A stretch of 62,255 nucleotides of DNA from assembly GCA_944332265.1 (NCBI GenBank), contig CALVJQ010000007.1, forward strand, positions 1 through 62,255. The letters run 5' to 3'. Source of the stretch: an uncultured Bacilli bacterium. Its GTDB lineage: Bacteria; Bacillota_I; Bacilli_A; RF39; UBA660. Under the pieces are notes generated by a model. That model made no database searches. It was not told where the DNA came from and saw nothing but the letters and a program-made list of their open reading frames with translations. This document shows, in pieces, positions 31,598 to 41,500 of the stretch (positions within the stretch are counted from its first letter, which is position 1; every line of letters starts with the position of its first letter). The position numbers were made by a program, and so were the translations under genes.

Positions 31598-32425
31598 CTA
31601 TTCATTATTTAAAATTAACTTTTCTAATATTTTAGCTACACCATCATTTTCAGCAGTATCGGTAATATAAGTTGCTCTTTCTTTTAAAAGATTTATAGCA
31701 TTTCCTACAGCAACAGATGTGCCAACAACATCACATATACAAACATCATCATAGCCATTACCTATTGCTATTGCTTCTTCTGAGTCAATATTTAAATATT
31801 CAAGAAGTTCAACTATACCAGTACTTTTAGCAGTATTCTCTAAGACTAAGTCGTGATAATATTCTTTGTTTTTTTCTCTTTTTTCTTCAATTAAACCAAT
31901 TGAGGAATGAATTACTTTTAAAGCAGGAAATTTTTCTTTAAAAAGAGATGGTAAGACAAGCATGCGATCAAAGTTGGAACTTAAAATTACTAATTGATTG
32001 ATAGGATTTTCTTTAAGGATTTCATTGATATCTTCAAAATAGATAGCTGGCTCATTATTATATTTATAATCTTTGATATTGATAAAACGTTTTTCTAGAC
32101 TGTTTAAAATAAGAGTCATATTATGAGTATTGCAATAATCAAAAACAGATATAACATCTTCTTTATTTATTGGTTTAGTAAATATTGCTTCTCTATTATG
32201 ATAGTTATAAACTTCTGCACCATTAGAACTAATTACATATTCACTTAGGTTTCCTTCAATGCTTTTTTCAATGGCATATTTAGCACTACGACCTGAGTTA
32301 ACAACGACTTTTATTCCTTTTTCTTTAACTTTTTTTATTACTTCTTTTGTATATTCTGATATCTTACCATTAGATGGATTTAGGGTATCATCTATATCGA
32401 CAAAAACAATTTTATATTTGTTCAT
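31598..32425 (-). CDS. Cof-type HAD-IIB phosphatase
   Basis: The protein of 275 residues has HAD motif I as FVDIDDTLN (Asp nucleophile and Asp acid), motif II VVNSGR, a cap domain of type C2B in the middle, and the closing motif AIGNGYDDVCICDVVGTSVAVGNA typical of the Cof/YkrA group. These enzymes dephosphorylate sugar phosphates, FMN or pyridoxal phosphate; the substrate cannot be read from sequence. The ATG at 32423-32425 follows AAGGTGATATTT, so the longer frame from 32446 is not used. Confidence 0.9.
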   Translation of the reverse strand: MNKYKIVFVDIDDTLNPSNGKISEYTKEVIKKVKEKGIKVVVNSGRSAKYAIEKSIEGNLSEYVISSNGAEVYNYHNREAIFTKPINKEDVISVFDYCNTHNMTLILNSLEKRFINIKDYKYNNEPAIYFEDINEILKENPINQLVILSSNFDRMLVLPSLFKEKFPALKVIHSSIGLIEEKREKNKEYYHDLVLENTAKSTGIVELLEYLNIDSEEAIAIGNGYDDVCICDVVGTSVAVGNAINLLKERATYITDTAENDGVAKILEKLILNNE

Positions 32426-32516
32426 AAATATCACCTTTTCTTCCATATTTATATTATGACATATAATGTCAAATAACGTATATTATATGTTAATCATTTT
32501 ACTTTTATTTAACATA

Positions 32517-35027
32517 TTAATTTATTTGTTTATGAGATTCCAAGGTAATTACTAAGAATGATATTAATAAACCAAAAGAAGATATTATTAAAGAGATGTC
32601 TTTTAAAGGAGCTTTATATTCAATTGATATTTTATGATAACCGGCTTTTATTTTAAAACCAATAAAAGCATTATCTACTTTTTCATAATTTGTAATTTGA
32701 TTATCTACTTTAATTATAAAATTAGAATCATATGGAATAGTAAGCATAAAGTAACCATCTTCTAGGACATTTATTTCACCATTTATAAAATCACCTTTAG
32801 TAGTGTCTTTACTAATAATGAAACGATCTAATTTAGAAGATAAGTTTTCAATAGTAGCATAATCAAGGATGTAAGTTTCAAAATCACTTAAATTGTATGT
32901 CCCTTCTTGAAATATAAAATTTAATTCTTTTTGATTTTGACTAGATAATACATAAGTAAATATTTCATTATTATTGTAGTATTTCCAATTTGAAGCAGTT
33001 AATTTATTTTTAACATTGTTTATTTTAATAACCAGGTCACTTTCTTTTTCGGAATGATTCATTTTAAAACGAATAAAGATTATTTTATTTTGATATTTCT
33101 TAGGTATTTTATAAGTTACTTTAAGACTATCTTTAGTCGTTAGTGATATTGAGTTATCTTTTTCTTCTTTAAATAAAGAAGAAGCAGAAGTAAAAATGTC
33201 TTGATAGTCAATATCTATTTTTTGAGTATTAGAAACAAAGTTATTTTGACTTGGGCTATTTGTAACTATAACATTTAATAAAGCTTCTTGTTTTACTTGA
33301 TCACTTAATTTATAAAATTCTTCATAGTTCATAGTACTACTTGTGGCAAATCCTAGAGGGAAAACATTTTGATTACGATATATATAAAGACCATTATGAG
33401 AACTTATTTGTTCATATCCTAAAGGTATTTCTTGGTTAGATAAGATATATTTATTACCTGTAAGCATTAAAAATAAAACGTTTTGATTTGAGACAGTTAA
33501 AGCTCTATTACGAGTAGGAAGATTATTAAAAGTCTCACAGTAATAAAAATTATTATAAATATTATTAGAAAGACTTGAATAGATAGTTGAATTATAATAA
33601 TTTAAATTATTATAAATATTATTAGGGGTAGTACTAAGAGAAAGATTATTACTAATACGATATATATCAGAGTCTAACTCTGTTATTAAATTAATATTAT
33701 CTTTTATAGTACTTTCTTTAGATTGATAATCTTCTTTTAAAACTAAAGTATCTAATTTACTAAATGATAAATTAGTAATAAATAGAAAGATTGTTAAAGG
33801 AAGAATAAATAATAATTTTTTATTAAATTTATTATATAAGATAATAGTTATTATAATTAGAATAATATCAATGATATAAAGAAGATAATATTTATTATTA
33901 AAAGAGATTATAATACTCATTATTATAGTTAGAAAGATTATTAATTTAGAAGATATTTTTTTATTAAATAAGTCTTCTATAAAAATAGAAATAGAATATA
34001 TATATAATGGTAATAAAGGGATTAAGGATTTACTATTAATATACATAGTTCCATTTATAAGATAATTAAAGATATTTAATAAGACTAAGAAGATTAAAAG
34101 AATTCCTAAGATAATATTAGCTTTATTCTTTTTAAATAAGTTTATAAGTGAAGGAATGATAATAGCTGTTAAGCCAAGACCATAATAATTATATAGGAGA
34201 TTATTAAAAGATAAATCAGGTACTAATAAATCTTTTATATTAATCGTTACATTTGAAGGTAGACGATTATTTAAGATAGTAGCAATAGTTGGTAATGTTA
34301 AAATACTAGATATGAGAATTGCTATTAGGATAGGAATAAATATAGCAATAAAATTTTTAATAAGAGTTTTTATCGTTATAATATTCATTTTATTTAAATA
34401 ACGATATAAAGCATAGATAAATAGGCAGATTATACCTCCTATACTAAAGTAATAACTAGTCATAATCATTAAGAAAGTAGATAGAATTAGTAACCAACTA
34501 CGTCCTTTATCTAGTTTTTTATCAACACCAAATAAACCCATAATTAAAAATGGCATGTAATTAATAAACATGATATGACGATGAGATGAAAAAGAAATTG
34601 AAGTAGCCATTAAAAAGATAAATGCAGATAGGAAGCATGTTTCTGCTTGGAAATTTTTCTTTTTAAGAAAAAGATAGATAAGATAAGAACTTATTAGACA
34701 AGTTATTATAGTTGAAATAACTATATATGTTGACATTTTAATAAAAGGTAATAAATATGATATTAAGATAATTGGACTTAGAAAGCCATAATAAGATAAA
34801 TTATAAATATTTTGTCCACTACCTAGGTTAAAAGCAAAATCAGGAAATAAATCTTTAGTTTGATAAAATAATGTACGAAAATAATCGGGAATAGTAATAT
34901 GTTGGGATACCCAATCTAATGTTGAACCATATAGATAAGTATTCTCACATAATATATAAATAAAGATTAGAAAGATGATTGTATTTATTATATTATATAA
35001 AAAGTCTTTTTTAGTTAGTTTATTCAT
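32517..35027 (-). CDS. YfhO-family multispanning membrane protein
   Basis: The protein of 836 residues has about twelve to fourteen membrane helices, a large extracellular region (about 440-800) and a last helix at the C-terminus. Typical YfhO features are the early loop STLDWVSQHITIPDYFRTLF, NLGSGQNIYNLSYYGFLSP, and C-terminal text IEYKAPLKDISLIISSFGL. YfhO proteins are GT-C-like; the family includes LTA/wall glycosylation enzymes. The start overlaps the PIG-L deacetylase gene by 8 nt, so both are made from one message and may act on the same glycan or glycolipid. The ATG follows GGGGGAATTTAA. Confidence 0.88.
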   Translation of the reverse strand: MNKLTKKDFLYNIINTIIFLIFIYILCENTYLYGSTLDWVSQHITIPDYFRTLFYQTKDLFPDFAFNLGSGQNIYNLSYYGFLSPIILISYLLPFIKMSTYIVISTIITCLISSYLIYLFLKKKNFQAETCFLSAFIFLMATSISFSSHRHIMFINYMPFLIMGLFGVDKKLDKGRSWLLILSTFLMIMTSYYFSIGGIICLFIYALYRYLNKMNIITIKTLIKNFIAIFIPILIAILISSILTLPTIATILNNRLPSNVTINIKDLLVPDLSFNNLLYNYYGLGLTAIIIPSLINLFKKNKANIILGILLIFLVLLNIFNYLINGTMYINSKSLIPLLPLYIYSISIFIEDLFNKKISSKLIIFLTIIMSIIISFNNKYYLLYIIDIILIIITIILYNKFNKKLLFILPLTIFLFITNLSFSKLDTLVLKEDYQSKESTIKDNINLITELDSDIYRISNNLSLSTTPNNIYNNLNYYNSTIYSSLSNNIYNNFYYCETFNNLPTRNRALTVSNQNVLFLMLTGNKYILSNQEIPLGYEQISSHNGLYIYRNQNVFPLGFATSSTMNYEEFYKLSDQVKQEALLNVIVTNSPSQNNFVSNTQKIDIDYQDIFTSASSLFKEEKDNSISLTTKDSLKVTYKIPKKYQNKIIFIRFKMNHSEKESDLVIKINNVKNKLTASNWKYYNNNEIFTYVLSSQNQKELNFIFQEGTYNLSDFETYILDYATIENLSSKLDRFIISKDTTKGDFINGEINVLEDGYFMLTIPYDSNFIIKVDNQITNYEKVDNAFIGFKIKAGYHKISIEYKAPLKDISLIISSFGLLISFLVITLESHKQIN

Positions 35028-35721
35028 TTAAATTCCCCCACTTTGTTGCTTTTATCCATTCTTCATAACCATAGATATGATCAAAGGTAGTTTGAATAAA
35101 AGATTGTGATTTATAAAAACCAAGTAATTTCTTTTTTATTTTTAAATTTTTATCAGATATAGGTATCATTTGACTATAATACTTGGCTATATTCTTTTTA
35201 GAATGATATTCTCCAAAATAATATAAATTATCTTTATTAGGAACAATATCTGTTACATATTTACTAGTTAATTTATGATGGAGATGACCATATTCACCAT
35301 TAGGATTATGAGTAACTATAAGATTCCAATCTTTTAAATTAATTATTTCTTGTAAATCGATTATTATATTATCTATAGAAGATTGCCAGTTATCACGTTC
35401 ATTATTTGTTTTATCTGGATAACCTAGCATAATATATTTATCATGAGTATAGTTTAGAAGACGAATAAATTCATTGGCTCTTTTTTTATTATTTCCACAA
35501 GTTATACAAACTACTAAATAGTTATCATCTATTAAATGAGAACCACCCCATAATAGCTCATCATCAGGATGAGCTACAATCATTAAATTATTAATATCTT
35601 GTAAATTTATTTTAGAAAAATCATTAGTAATATAATGAGTATTATGATAATAAAATAAATATGTAACTAAGATAATTAATAATAAGAAGATAAAAATAAT
35701 ATATTTAAGATATTTTTTCAT
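35020..35721 (-). CDS. PIG-L/LmbE-family zinc deacetylase, membrane-anchored
   Basis: The protein of 233 residues has an N-terminal membrane helix (about 5-24), so the catalytic domain is outside the cell. The zinc and catalytic motif is MIVAHPDDELLWGG (AHPDDE), and the second ligand block is HNPNGEYGHLHH. PIG-L enzymes remove acetyl groups from N-acetylglucosamine-linked molecules (GlcNAc-PI, mycothiol or bacillithiol precursors, glycans). An exported form fused to a membrane helix and overlapping a YfhO gene suggests surface glycan or glycolipid processing; this is inference. The start ATG has GAGGTTATCT in front. Confidence 0.9.
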   Translation of the reverse strand: MKKYLKYIIFIFLLLIILVTYLFYYHNTHYITNDFSKINLQDINNLMIVAHPDDELLWGGSHLIDDNYLVVCITCGNNKKRANEFIRLLNYTHDKYIMLGYPDKTNNERDNWQSSIDNIIIDLQEIINLKDWNLIVTHNPNGEYGHLHHKLTSKYVTDIVPNKDNLYYFGEYHSKKNIAKYYSQMIPISDKNLKIKKKLLGFYKSQSFIQTTFDHIYGYEEWIKATKWGNLNE

Positions 35722-35871
35722 AGATAACCTCTTAGTCCGTCATATTTCAAATAATACTCTATCAATTTAATGTTGTCAAATAAGATGTTTTTATATAAGA
35801 CTTATACTTTATTTTTATAGGGTTTTGTGGTATAAGTAAGGAGGCAAAAAAGAAAGAAAAGGAGTGATATT

Positions 35872-37212
35872 ATGATTAGTTTGGAAAAGTTAGAAGAATT
35901 ATTAGAAAATAAGAAATTAATAGAAGTTAAAAAGATTCTAGAAGAAATGAATGAGTATGATATCGCCTCCTTGATTCAGGAATTACCTGATGATTTATTA
36001 ATTCAAGTATTTCGTTTATTATCTAAAGATATAGCTGTTGATGTTTTTGTTAATTTAGATGATGAAGTACAAAGAAAATTAATTGCTAGCTTAACTAAAA
36101 AAGAAGCTAAATATATTATAGAAGATATGTTTTCTGATGATGCAGCTGATTTGTTTGAAGAAATGCCAGCAATGTTAGTAACTTCTTTACTTAGTAATGT
36201 TGATAAAGAAACGAGAAATGATATAAATATATTATTAAAATATCCAGATAATAGTGCTGGTTCTTTAATGGCAGTTGAATATATTCATTTAAAGATGGGA
36301 TTAACAATTAAAGAATCTATTGAAAGAATTAGAAAACAAAAAGATGACTTTGTTTCTTATGATAGTTGTTTTGTAACTGATGATAAAAGAAAATTATTAG
36401 GAAGAGTTTCAGTTAAGGATTTATTAATAAATGAGCCTTCTTGTTTAATTGATGATATTATGGAAGAATGTGAACATAGTATTAGTACTTTGACTGATCA
36501 AGAAGATGTTGCTAAATGTTTTCAAGATTATGATTACTCAACGTTACCAGTAGTAGATTCAGAGAATCGTTTAGTAGGAGTTATTACTATTGATGATGTT
36601 GTTGATATAATGGAAGAAGAAGCAACTGAAGATATTGCTAAGATGGCAGCTACTACACCAACGGAAAAACCATATTTAAAAAGTAGTTTATGGGATATTT
36701 ACAAAAGTCGTATGCCTTGGTTATTATTTTTAATGATAAGTGCTACTTTTACGAGTGGAATTATCTCTGGATTTGAAAGTTCTTTAGCTAGCTGTGCTGT
36801 ATTAACTCTTTTTATGCCAATGATAATGGGAACTGGTGGTAATGCAGGAGGTCAAGCTAGTGCTACTATTATCCGTGCTTTATCTTTAGATGAAGTTAAA
36901 TTTAAAGATATATTTAGAGTCTTATTAAAAGAATCAATTATAGCTATTTTATGTGGTTTAACTTTAGCGATTTGTAATTTTGTTAAGTTGTTATTATTTG
37001 ATAAAGTTGAAGTGTTAATTGCTTTTGTTATTTGTCTTTCTTTATTCTTAACTATTTTATTAGCTAAAATAATTGGGGCTATATTACCTATATTAGCTGA
37101 TAAAATACATTTAGATCCTGCAGTAATGGCTAATCCTTTAATTACGACAATTGTTGATGCTGGTTCATTATTAGTATATTTTAAAGTAGCTAGTATTATT
37201 TTAGGATTATAA
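35872..37212 (+). CDS. mgtE: Magnesium transporter MgtE
   Basis: The protein of 446 residues has the full MgtE layout: an acidic MgtE N domain (about 1-125, SDDAADLFEEMP), two CBS domains (about 130-255) and five C-terminal membrane helices with MGTGGNAGGQASATIIRAL, the pore motif, and LDPAVMANPLITTIVDAGSL. It is a Mg2+-gated channel. It is a plus-strand singleton. The 150-nt divergent gap before it (35722-35871) holds a TTGTCA -35-like box and AAGGAG ribosome binding site; it is too short for an M-box or mgtA leader, and I see no riboswitch. Confidence 0.95.
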   Translation: MISLEKLEELLENKKLIEVKKILEEMNEYDIASLIQELPDDLLIQVFRLLSKDIAVDVFVNLDDEVQRKLIASLTKKEAKYIIEDMFSDDAADLFEEMPAMLVTSLLSNVDKETRNDINILLKYPDNSAGSLMAVEYIHLKMGLTIKESIERIRKQKDDFVSYDSCFVTDDKRKLLGRVSVKDLLINEPSCLIDDIMEECEHSISTLTDQEDVAKCFQDYDYSTLPVVDSENRLVGVITIDDVVDIMEEEATEDIAKMAATTPTEKPYLKSSLWDIYKSRMPWLLFLMISATFTSGIISGFESSLASCAVLTLFMPMIMGTGGNAGGQASATIIRALSLDEVKFKDIFRVLLKESIIAILCGLTLAICNFVKLLLFDKVEVLIAFVICLSLFLTILLAKIIGAILPILADKIHLDPAVMANPLITTIVDAGSLLVYFKVASIILGL

Positions 37213-37244
37213 AAAGATACAAATTATTTTTTGTATCTTTTATA
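37212..37244. terminator. Bidirectional terminator after mgtE
   Basis: AAAAGATACAAA-loop-TTTGTATCTTTT, T-rich tails on both strands. It serves mgtE and the convergent surface-protein gene. Confidence 0.65.
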
Positions 37245-38588
37245 TTGGTATATAATTAGGAATGATAAAGAGATTGCAAATAATGGTATCATATAATAAA
37301 TATTATCTATAGTTTCAGGATTTTTTATTTCAAAGATAGCTGTTATTGTAACATCACTTGAAGGCATTATGAATGTGTTATTATCTATTTTTATCTGATT
37401 ACCAAGTTCATCTGTTATAGTTAGATTTTTTAAAATATAATTTTCATTTGGAGTTGTACTAAATGAGACTGTATCGCCAGCAATAGCTGTATCTTTAACT
37501 GTAATTGTTCCATGACCATCAGTTTTAGTATAGATATCATAGATATTAACTGTAAATTTGTCAATAAAGATAGTATTTTCACTAAAACCAACTATTGATT
37601 CAACTACAGGGGTTACACTACGATATATTGATTTAATAACGATACCTGTATCATCTGGAATAATAGCAATTGGAGCTTCTTCCTCTACTCTAATTGGTAT
37701 TTGTTCTTCAGAAATCAAATTGTTTTTTCGATCATATATTTTTAAATAACGAATCGTATTGTAGTTTTCATCAGGAGCAATATACATAGTAACCAAGTAA
37801 TCTTTATAGAAAGATAAACTAGTAGAGATACTTATTTTACGACTGTTCTCTTCCCAAATTGTATTTAATTCGTTATCAATTATTTTGATAAAAGAACGAG
37901 GATTACTATCAATAACACTATAACCTGTTAAATAGAATAAATTATTTTTTTTAGAGATATCTGTAATTTCGTAATATTCTTCTTCGTCTGCATTTTCATA
38001 TAAATACGTCATATATTTAAAATACATTTGATCTGTTTCACTTATAAAGGGAGCTAATTTAATTAAATCTTGATATGATTCTATTTCAGTTAAATCTATT
38101 TTTTTTATTGTATCTAAATCATAGTTAGTGTAATATAAATAAAAATTACTTTTATCAAGGTAGTATATTTTATTATTGGCAATTTTTAATTCATCCATGG
38201 ATGAACCAATGTAGTAGTCTTCTTTGGTATCGGTTTGGCTTGTTATTTGGAAGTTACTATCTAATTTATAAATTGTTGTATTACGATCGAGAGCAATAAA
38301 TTGATTATCGTAAAAGATTAAATCAATAATAGGAGCTTCTATATCTGGTTCGTATGATTTTATTAAATTACCTGATTCATCGTATTCGTTAATTATATTG
38401 ATATAATCATATTCGTCGATATGCCAGGTATAATATTTATTATTAACATAAATTACACTATTTAAGCCGGCTCCTAAATTATAGTTTGTTTCATCAAATG
38501 ACCAATCATAATCGAATATTTTTTGGGCTTTGATAGTTGATATACTTAACATAAAGAGAATTATGATTGTTATAAATTTCTTTTTCAT
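37224..38588 (-). CDS. Anchored surface protein with divergent InlB B-repeat
   Basis: The protein has 454 residues: signal peptide (1-21), a large beta-rich domain with repeated F-Y-D-N/L-D-x-N patterns (about 30-345) that suggests a beta-propeller-like fold, one divergent InlB B-repeat (about 350-420: GHGTITVKDTAIAGDTVSFS, MPSSDVTITAIFE), and a C-terminal membrane helix with a KRYKK tail. It is an intact paralogue of the frameshifted gene at 49315-50698, which has the same C-terminal repeat and layout. The ATG follows AGAGGTGAAAAC. Likely a surface sensor or adhesin; the ligand is unknown. Confidence 0.78.
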   Translation of the reverse strand: MKKKFITIIILFMLSISTIKAQKIFDYDWSFDETNYNLGAGLNSVIYVNNKYYTWHIDEYDYINIINEYDESGNLIKSYEPDIEAPIIDLIFYDNQFIALDRNTTIYKLDSNFQITSQTDTKEDYYIGSSMDELKIANNKIYYLDKSNFYLYYTNYDLDTIKKIDLTEIESYQDLIKLAPFISETDQMYFKYMTYLYENADEEEYYEITDISKKNNLFYLTGYSVIDSNPRSFIKIIDNELNTIWEENSRKISISTSLSFYKDYLVTMYIAPDENYNTIRYLKIYDRKNNLISEEQIPIRVEEEAPIAIIPDDTGIVIKSIYRSVTPVVESIVGFSENTIFIDKFTVNIYDIYTKTDGHGTITVKDTAIAGDTVSFSTTPNENYILKNLTITDELGNQIKIDNNTFIMPSSDVTITAIFEIKNPETIDNIYYMIPLFAISLSFLIIYQYKRYKK

Positions 38589-38649
38589 GTTTTCACCTCT
38601 ATGTTAGTAGTTTAGGTTTATTATGTATAAATATGTTGGTAATATTTAA

Positions 38650-38677
38650 CAAAAAAAAGACTTTTTAAGTCTTTTAT
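38650..38677 (-). terminator. Terminator of gpmI
   Basis: Minus-strand AAAAGACTT-AAA-AAGTCTTTT followed by T4-T8, overlapping the stop codon. Confidence 0.7.
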
Positions 38678-40182
38678 TTTATTAATGATTCACCTGTTAT
38701 CTCGATTGGAATTGGTAAGTTAAGAAGTGTTAACATAGTTGGGGCGATATCAGCTAGTTTACCTTCTTCTTTTAATTCAATATTTTTCTTAGTAACAATA
38801 AATGGTACTTTGTTTGTTGTATGTGTAGTACATGGAGAGCCATCTTCATTTATCATAACGTCACAGTTACCATGATCAGCAGTTATAATCATTATGCCTT
38901 GTTTTTCTTCAAGTTTAGAATAAATTCTATTTAGACAATGATCAACAAATTCAACAGCTTTAACTGCTGCTTCGTAGTCACCAGTATGACCTACCATATC
39001 TCCGTTAGCGAAGTTTAAAATTACAACATCTAGGTAGTCCTTATCTAATTCAGCAATTAGTTTATCTGTTACTTCTTCAGCACTCATCTCTGGTTTTAAA
39101 TCGTACGTTGCTACTTTAGGAGATGGAACAAGAATTTTAGTCATATTAGGTATATCTAAGTCCTGGTCACCATCGAAGAAATGAGTTACATGAGCATATT
39201 TTTCGGTTTCGGCAATACGTAGTTGAGATAAACCGAAGCTAGAGATATACTCACCAAAAGTTTTAGTTAAAGTTTGAAGTTCAAATGCATGATCAGCTTT
39301 TACAGAGTCATAGATATGCATCATAGAAACAGTTTTAACATTTTTAAATTCTTTTTTTCCTTCTAAAGGAGATTCTGCTGGATTAGTAATAGCAGTAAAC
39401 ATTTCGCGTAGGCGATCTGGACGATAATTAAAGACTATTATACCATCGTTATCTTCTAATTTATTATTACTGAAAACAGTTGGTTTAATGAATTCATCAG
39501 TTACATTATTAGCATAGGATTTATCAAACATTATAGCTGGTTCAGATTCTTTTTCACCTAGGCCATAACAAATGGCATCGTAAGCTAGTTTTAGACGATC
39601 ATAGTTATTATCTCGATCCATAGCATAGTAACGACCAGATATAGTTACGATATTACCTATATTTACTTCTTTAATTTTATCTTCTAAGATTTTTACAAAA
39701 CCTTTACCACTAGTTATACCGGTATCACGTCCATCAGTAAAAAGATGGAAATAAATTTCAGATAAACCTTGTTGTTTACACATATCAACGATAGCTAGTA
39801 GATGATTTATATGAGAATGAATACCCCCATCACTTATAAGACCCATAATATGTAATTTAGAATTATTTTTCTTAGTATGATTAATAACTTCTAATAAATG
39901 TTTATTTTGATAAAATTCTTTGGTTTCTATTGAATGATTAATAAGTTCTAATGGTTGATAAACTATACGACCAGCACCAATATTCATGTGCCCTACTTCA
40001 GAATTACCCATTTGACCATCAGGAAGACCAACTAGTTTACCAGAAGCTTCTAAAATAGTGTGTGGATAATTATTATAAAGATAATCAAAAGTCTCTTTTT
40101 TAGCATTTTTAAAGGCGTTGCCTTTTGTTTCTTCTCTTAGACCACACCCGTCTAAAATACAAAGAATTAATGGCTTTTTCAT
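38674..40182 (-). CDS. gpmI: Cofactor-independent phosphoglycerate mutase
   Basis: The Mn-dependent glycolytic enzyme converts 3-phosphoglycerate to 2-phosphoglycerate. It has 502 residues, the normal length. Recognisable sites are LCILDGCG with the metal Asp, the catalytic Ser in GQMGNSEVGHMNIGAGR, the phosphate-binding DGRDTG and the C-terminal metal block ITADHGNCDVM and THTTNKVP. No other glycolytic genes are next to it (it commonly follows tpiA). The ATG follows AAAGAGTGATATT. Confidence 0.96.
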   Translation of the reverse strand: MKKPLILCILDGCGLREETKGNAFKNAKKETFDYLYNNYPHTILEASGKLVGLPDGQMGNSEVGHMNIGAGRIVYQPLELINHSIETKEFYQNKHLLEVINHTKKNNSKLHIMGLISDGGIHSHINHLLAIVDMCKQQGLSEIYFHLFTDGRDTGITSGKGFVKILEDKIKEVNIGNIVTISGRYYAMDRDNNYDRLKLAYDAICYGLGEKESEPAIMFDKSYANNVTDEFIKPTVFSNNKLEDNDGIIVFNYRPDRLREMFTAITNPAESPLEGKKEFKNVKTVSMMHIYDSVKADHAFELQTLTKTFGEYISSFGLSQLRIAETEKYAHVTHFFDGDQDLDIPNMTKILVPSPKVATYDLKPEMSAEEVTDKLIAELDKDYLDVVILNFANGDMVGHTGDYEAAVKAVEFVDHCLNRIYSKLEEKQGIMIITADHGNCDVMINEDGSPCTTHTTNKVPFIVTKKNIELKEEGKLADIAPTMLTLLNLPIPIEITGESLIK

Positions 40183-40251
40183 AATATCACTCTTTCTACG
40201 TATAATATTTTAACAAATTATATTAGTAAATTAAATAGTTTTATTATAGAT

Positions 40252-40286
40252 AGAAATAAAAAGAATTAGATTTCATCTAATTCTTT
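40252..40286 (-). terminator. Terminator of the CobW-type GTPase gene
   Basis: Minus-strand AAAGAATTAGAT-GAA-ATCTAATTCTTT followed by TTATTT, overlapping the stop codon. Confidence 0.6.
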
Positions 40287-41417
40287 AGTTATTTCCTCTT
40301 TAGATATACCTTTACCAATAAAGACTATTTTAACCATACGATCTTTATAGAAAGGATCCCAGTCTTTCTTGATATCAGGATTAGCTTCTAGAACTTCTTC
40401 TTGGAATTTAGGAGATTCAGCAGCTAACCATAAACCAGCTTCTGTTAGGTCTTTTAAAGTTCCAGCTTGTTCAAACATATATGACATATCTTTATCGTCT
40501 TTGAAATAAGTTATTCCTTTGGCACGAATTATTTTTTTAGGCCATGGTTTACCAATATATTCATAAAATTTTTGACGGTCCATTGGTTCACGACGATAGT
40601 AAACGAATGTCGTTATGCCGTATTCTTCTACTTCACCTTCTTCATGATGGTGATGATGTTCTTCGTGATGATGTTCTTCTTCATTATCAACATTATCTAA
40701 CTCAGCATACCAACCTGATGAGGTAGCTGCTGATTCAAAATCGAATTTTTTAGTAGCAAGTATCTTTGATAGATTGACTTTAGCATAATTTGTTTCTATT
40801 ATTTCAGCATGAGGCTGTAAAGCTTTTATAACGTCTTTAACACTAGCTAGTTCTTCTTTAGATACTTCATCAATCTTATTTAAAATAATAGTGTCACAGA
40901 ATTCAATTTGTTGGATAACTAAGTTTTCGATATCATCTTCATCAAGATGATCATTTAATAAGTCGCCACCTTGATTGAATTCAAAAGATAAACGTTTAGC
41001 ATCTACAACAGATATTATTGAATCTAAGTAACATTGTTTAGGCATATTATAATCAGCATAGGCATCTTCTAGAGCGCATATAGTTTGAGCTATAGGGATT
41101 GGTTCACAGATGCCACTTGCTTCGATAATAATATAATCAAATTTTTTAGCAGCTATAATATCTTGAATTTGTTCAAGAAGGTCTGTTTTTAATGTACAAC
41201 AAATACAGCCATTTTGTAATGGTACTAAAGAATCATCTTTACCACTTACTATGCCATCTTTTTCAATTAAAGAGGCATCGATGTTTACTTCACCAATATC
41301 GTTAACTATAACAGCTATTTTATAACCTTCTTGATTATTTAGAATATGATTTAAAAGGGTTGTTTTACCACTTCCTAAATAACCAGTTAATAATGTAATA
41401 GGTATACATTTTTCCAT
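40266..41417 (-). CDS. CobW/P47K-family (COG0523) metallochaperone GTPase
   Basis: The protein has 383 residues. Walker A is TGYLGSGKTTLLNH (about 10-23), the family metal motif CxCC is GCICCTLKTDLL (about 70-81), the guanine motif is LNKIDEV, and a CobW_C-like domain is at about 270-380. A histidine/glutamate-rich loop at about 245-260 (EEHHHEEHHHHHEE) is a likely Zn or Ni/Co-binding segment. COG0523 GTPases deliver metals, often under zinc limitation. No zinc transporter, Zur box or cobalamin gene is visible around it. The C-terminal region has an extra stretch (GLWLAAESPKFQEEVLEANP) found in the nitrile-hydratase-like/YciC side of the family. Confidence 0.9.
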   Translation of the reverse strand: MEKCIPITLLTGYLGSGKTTLLNHILNNQEGYKIAVIVNDIGEVNIDASLIEKDGIVSGKDDSLVPLQNGCICCTLKTDLLEQIQDIIAAKKFDYIIIEASGICEPIPIAQTICALEDAYADYNMPKQCYLDSIISVVDAKRLSFEFNQGGDLLNDHLDEDDIENLVIQQIEFCDTIILNKIDEVSKEELASVKDVIKALQPHAEIIETNYAKVNLSKILATKKFDFESAATSSGWYAELDNVDNEEEHHHEEHHHHHEEGEVEEYGITTFVYYRREPMDRQKFYEYIGKPWPKKIIRAKGITYFKDDKDMSYMFEQAGTLKDLTEAGLWLAAESPKFQEEVLEANPDIKKDWDPFYKDRMVKIVFIGKGISKEEITKELDEI

Positions 41418-41472
41418 TTAATATCACTCTTTTCTTTACGTATATTATTATATTCTTTTTGTAAATCTTTCT

Positions 41473-41500
41473 CAATAGAAAAAGAGAACTTAATCTCTTT
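41473..41500 (-). terminator. Terminator of the 41499 gene
   Basis: Minus-strand AAAGAGA-TTAAGT-TCTCTTT followed by TTCTATT. Confidence 0.6.

Noticed and set aside
32457-32471. TGACA-TATAA-TGTCA hairpin between the HAD and YfhO genes
   Set aside because: Arms are only 5 bp, no T-run follows, and position relative to a promoter is unclear; not enough for an operator or terminator call.
35722-35871. Possible magnesium riboswitch before mgtE
   Set aside because: The 150-nt gap is A/T-rich with no conserved M-box elements and no terminator/antiterminator pair.
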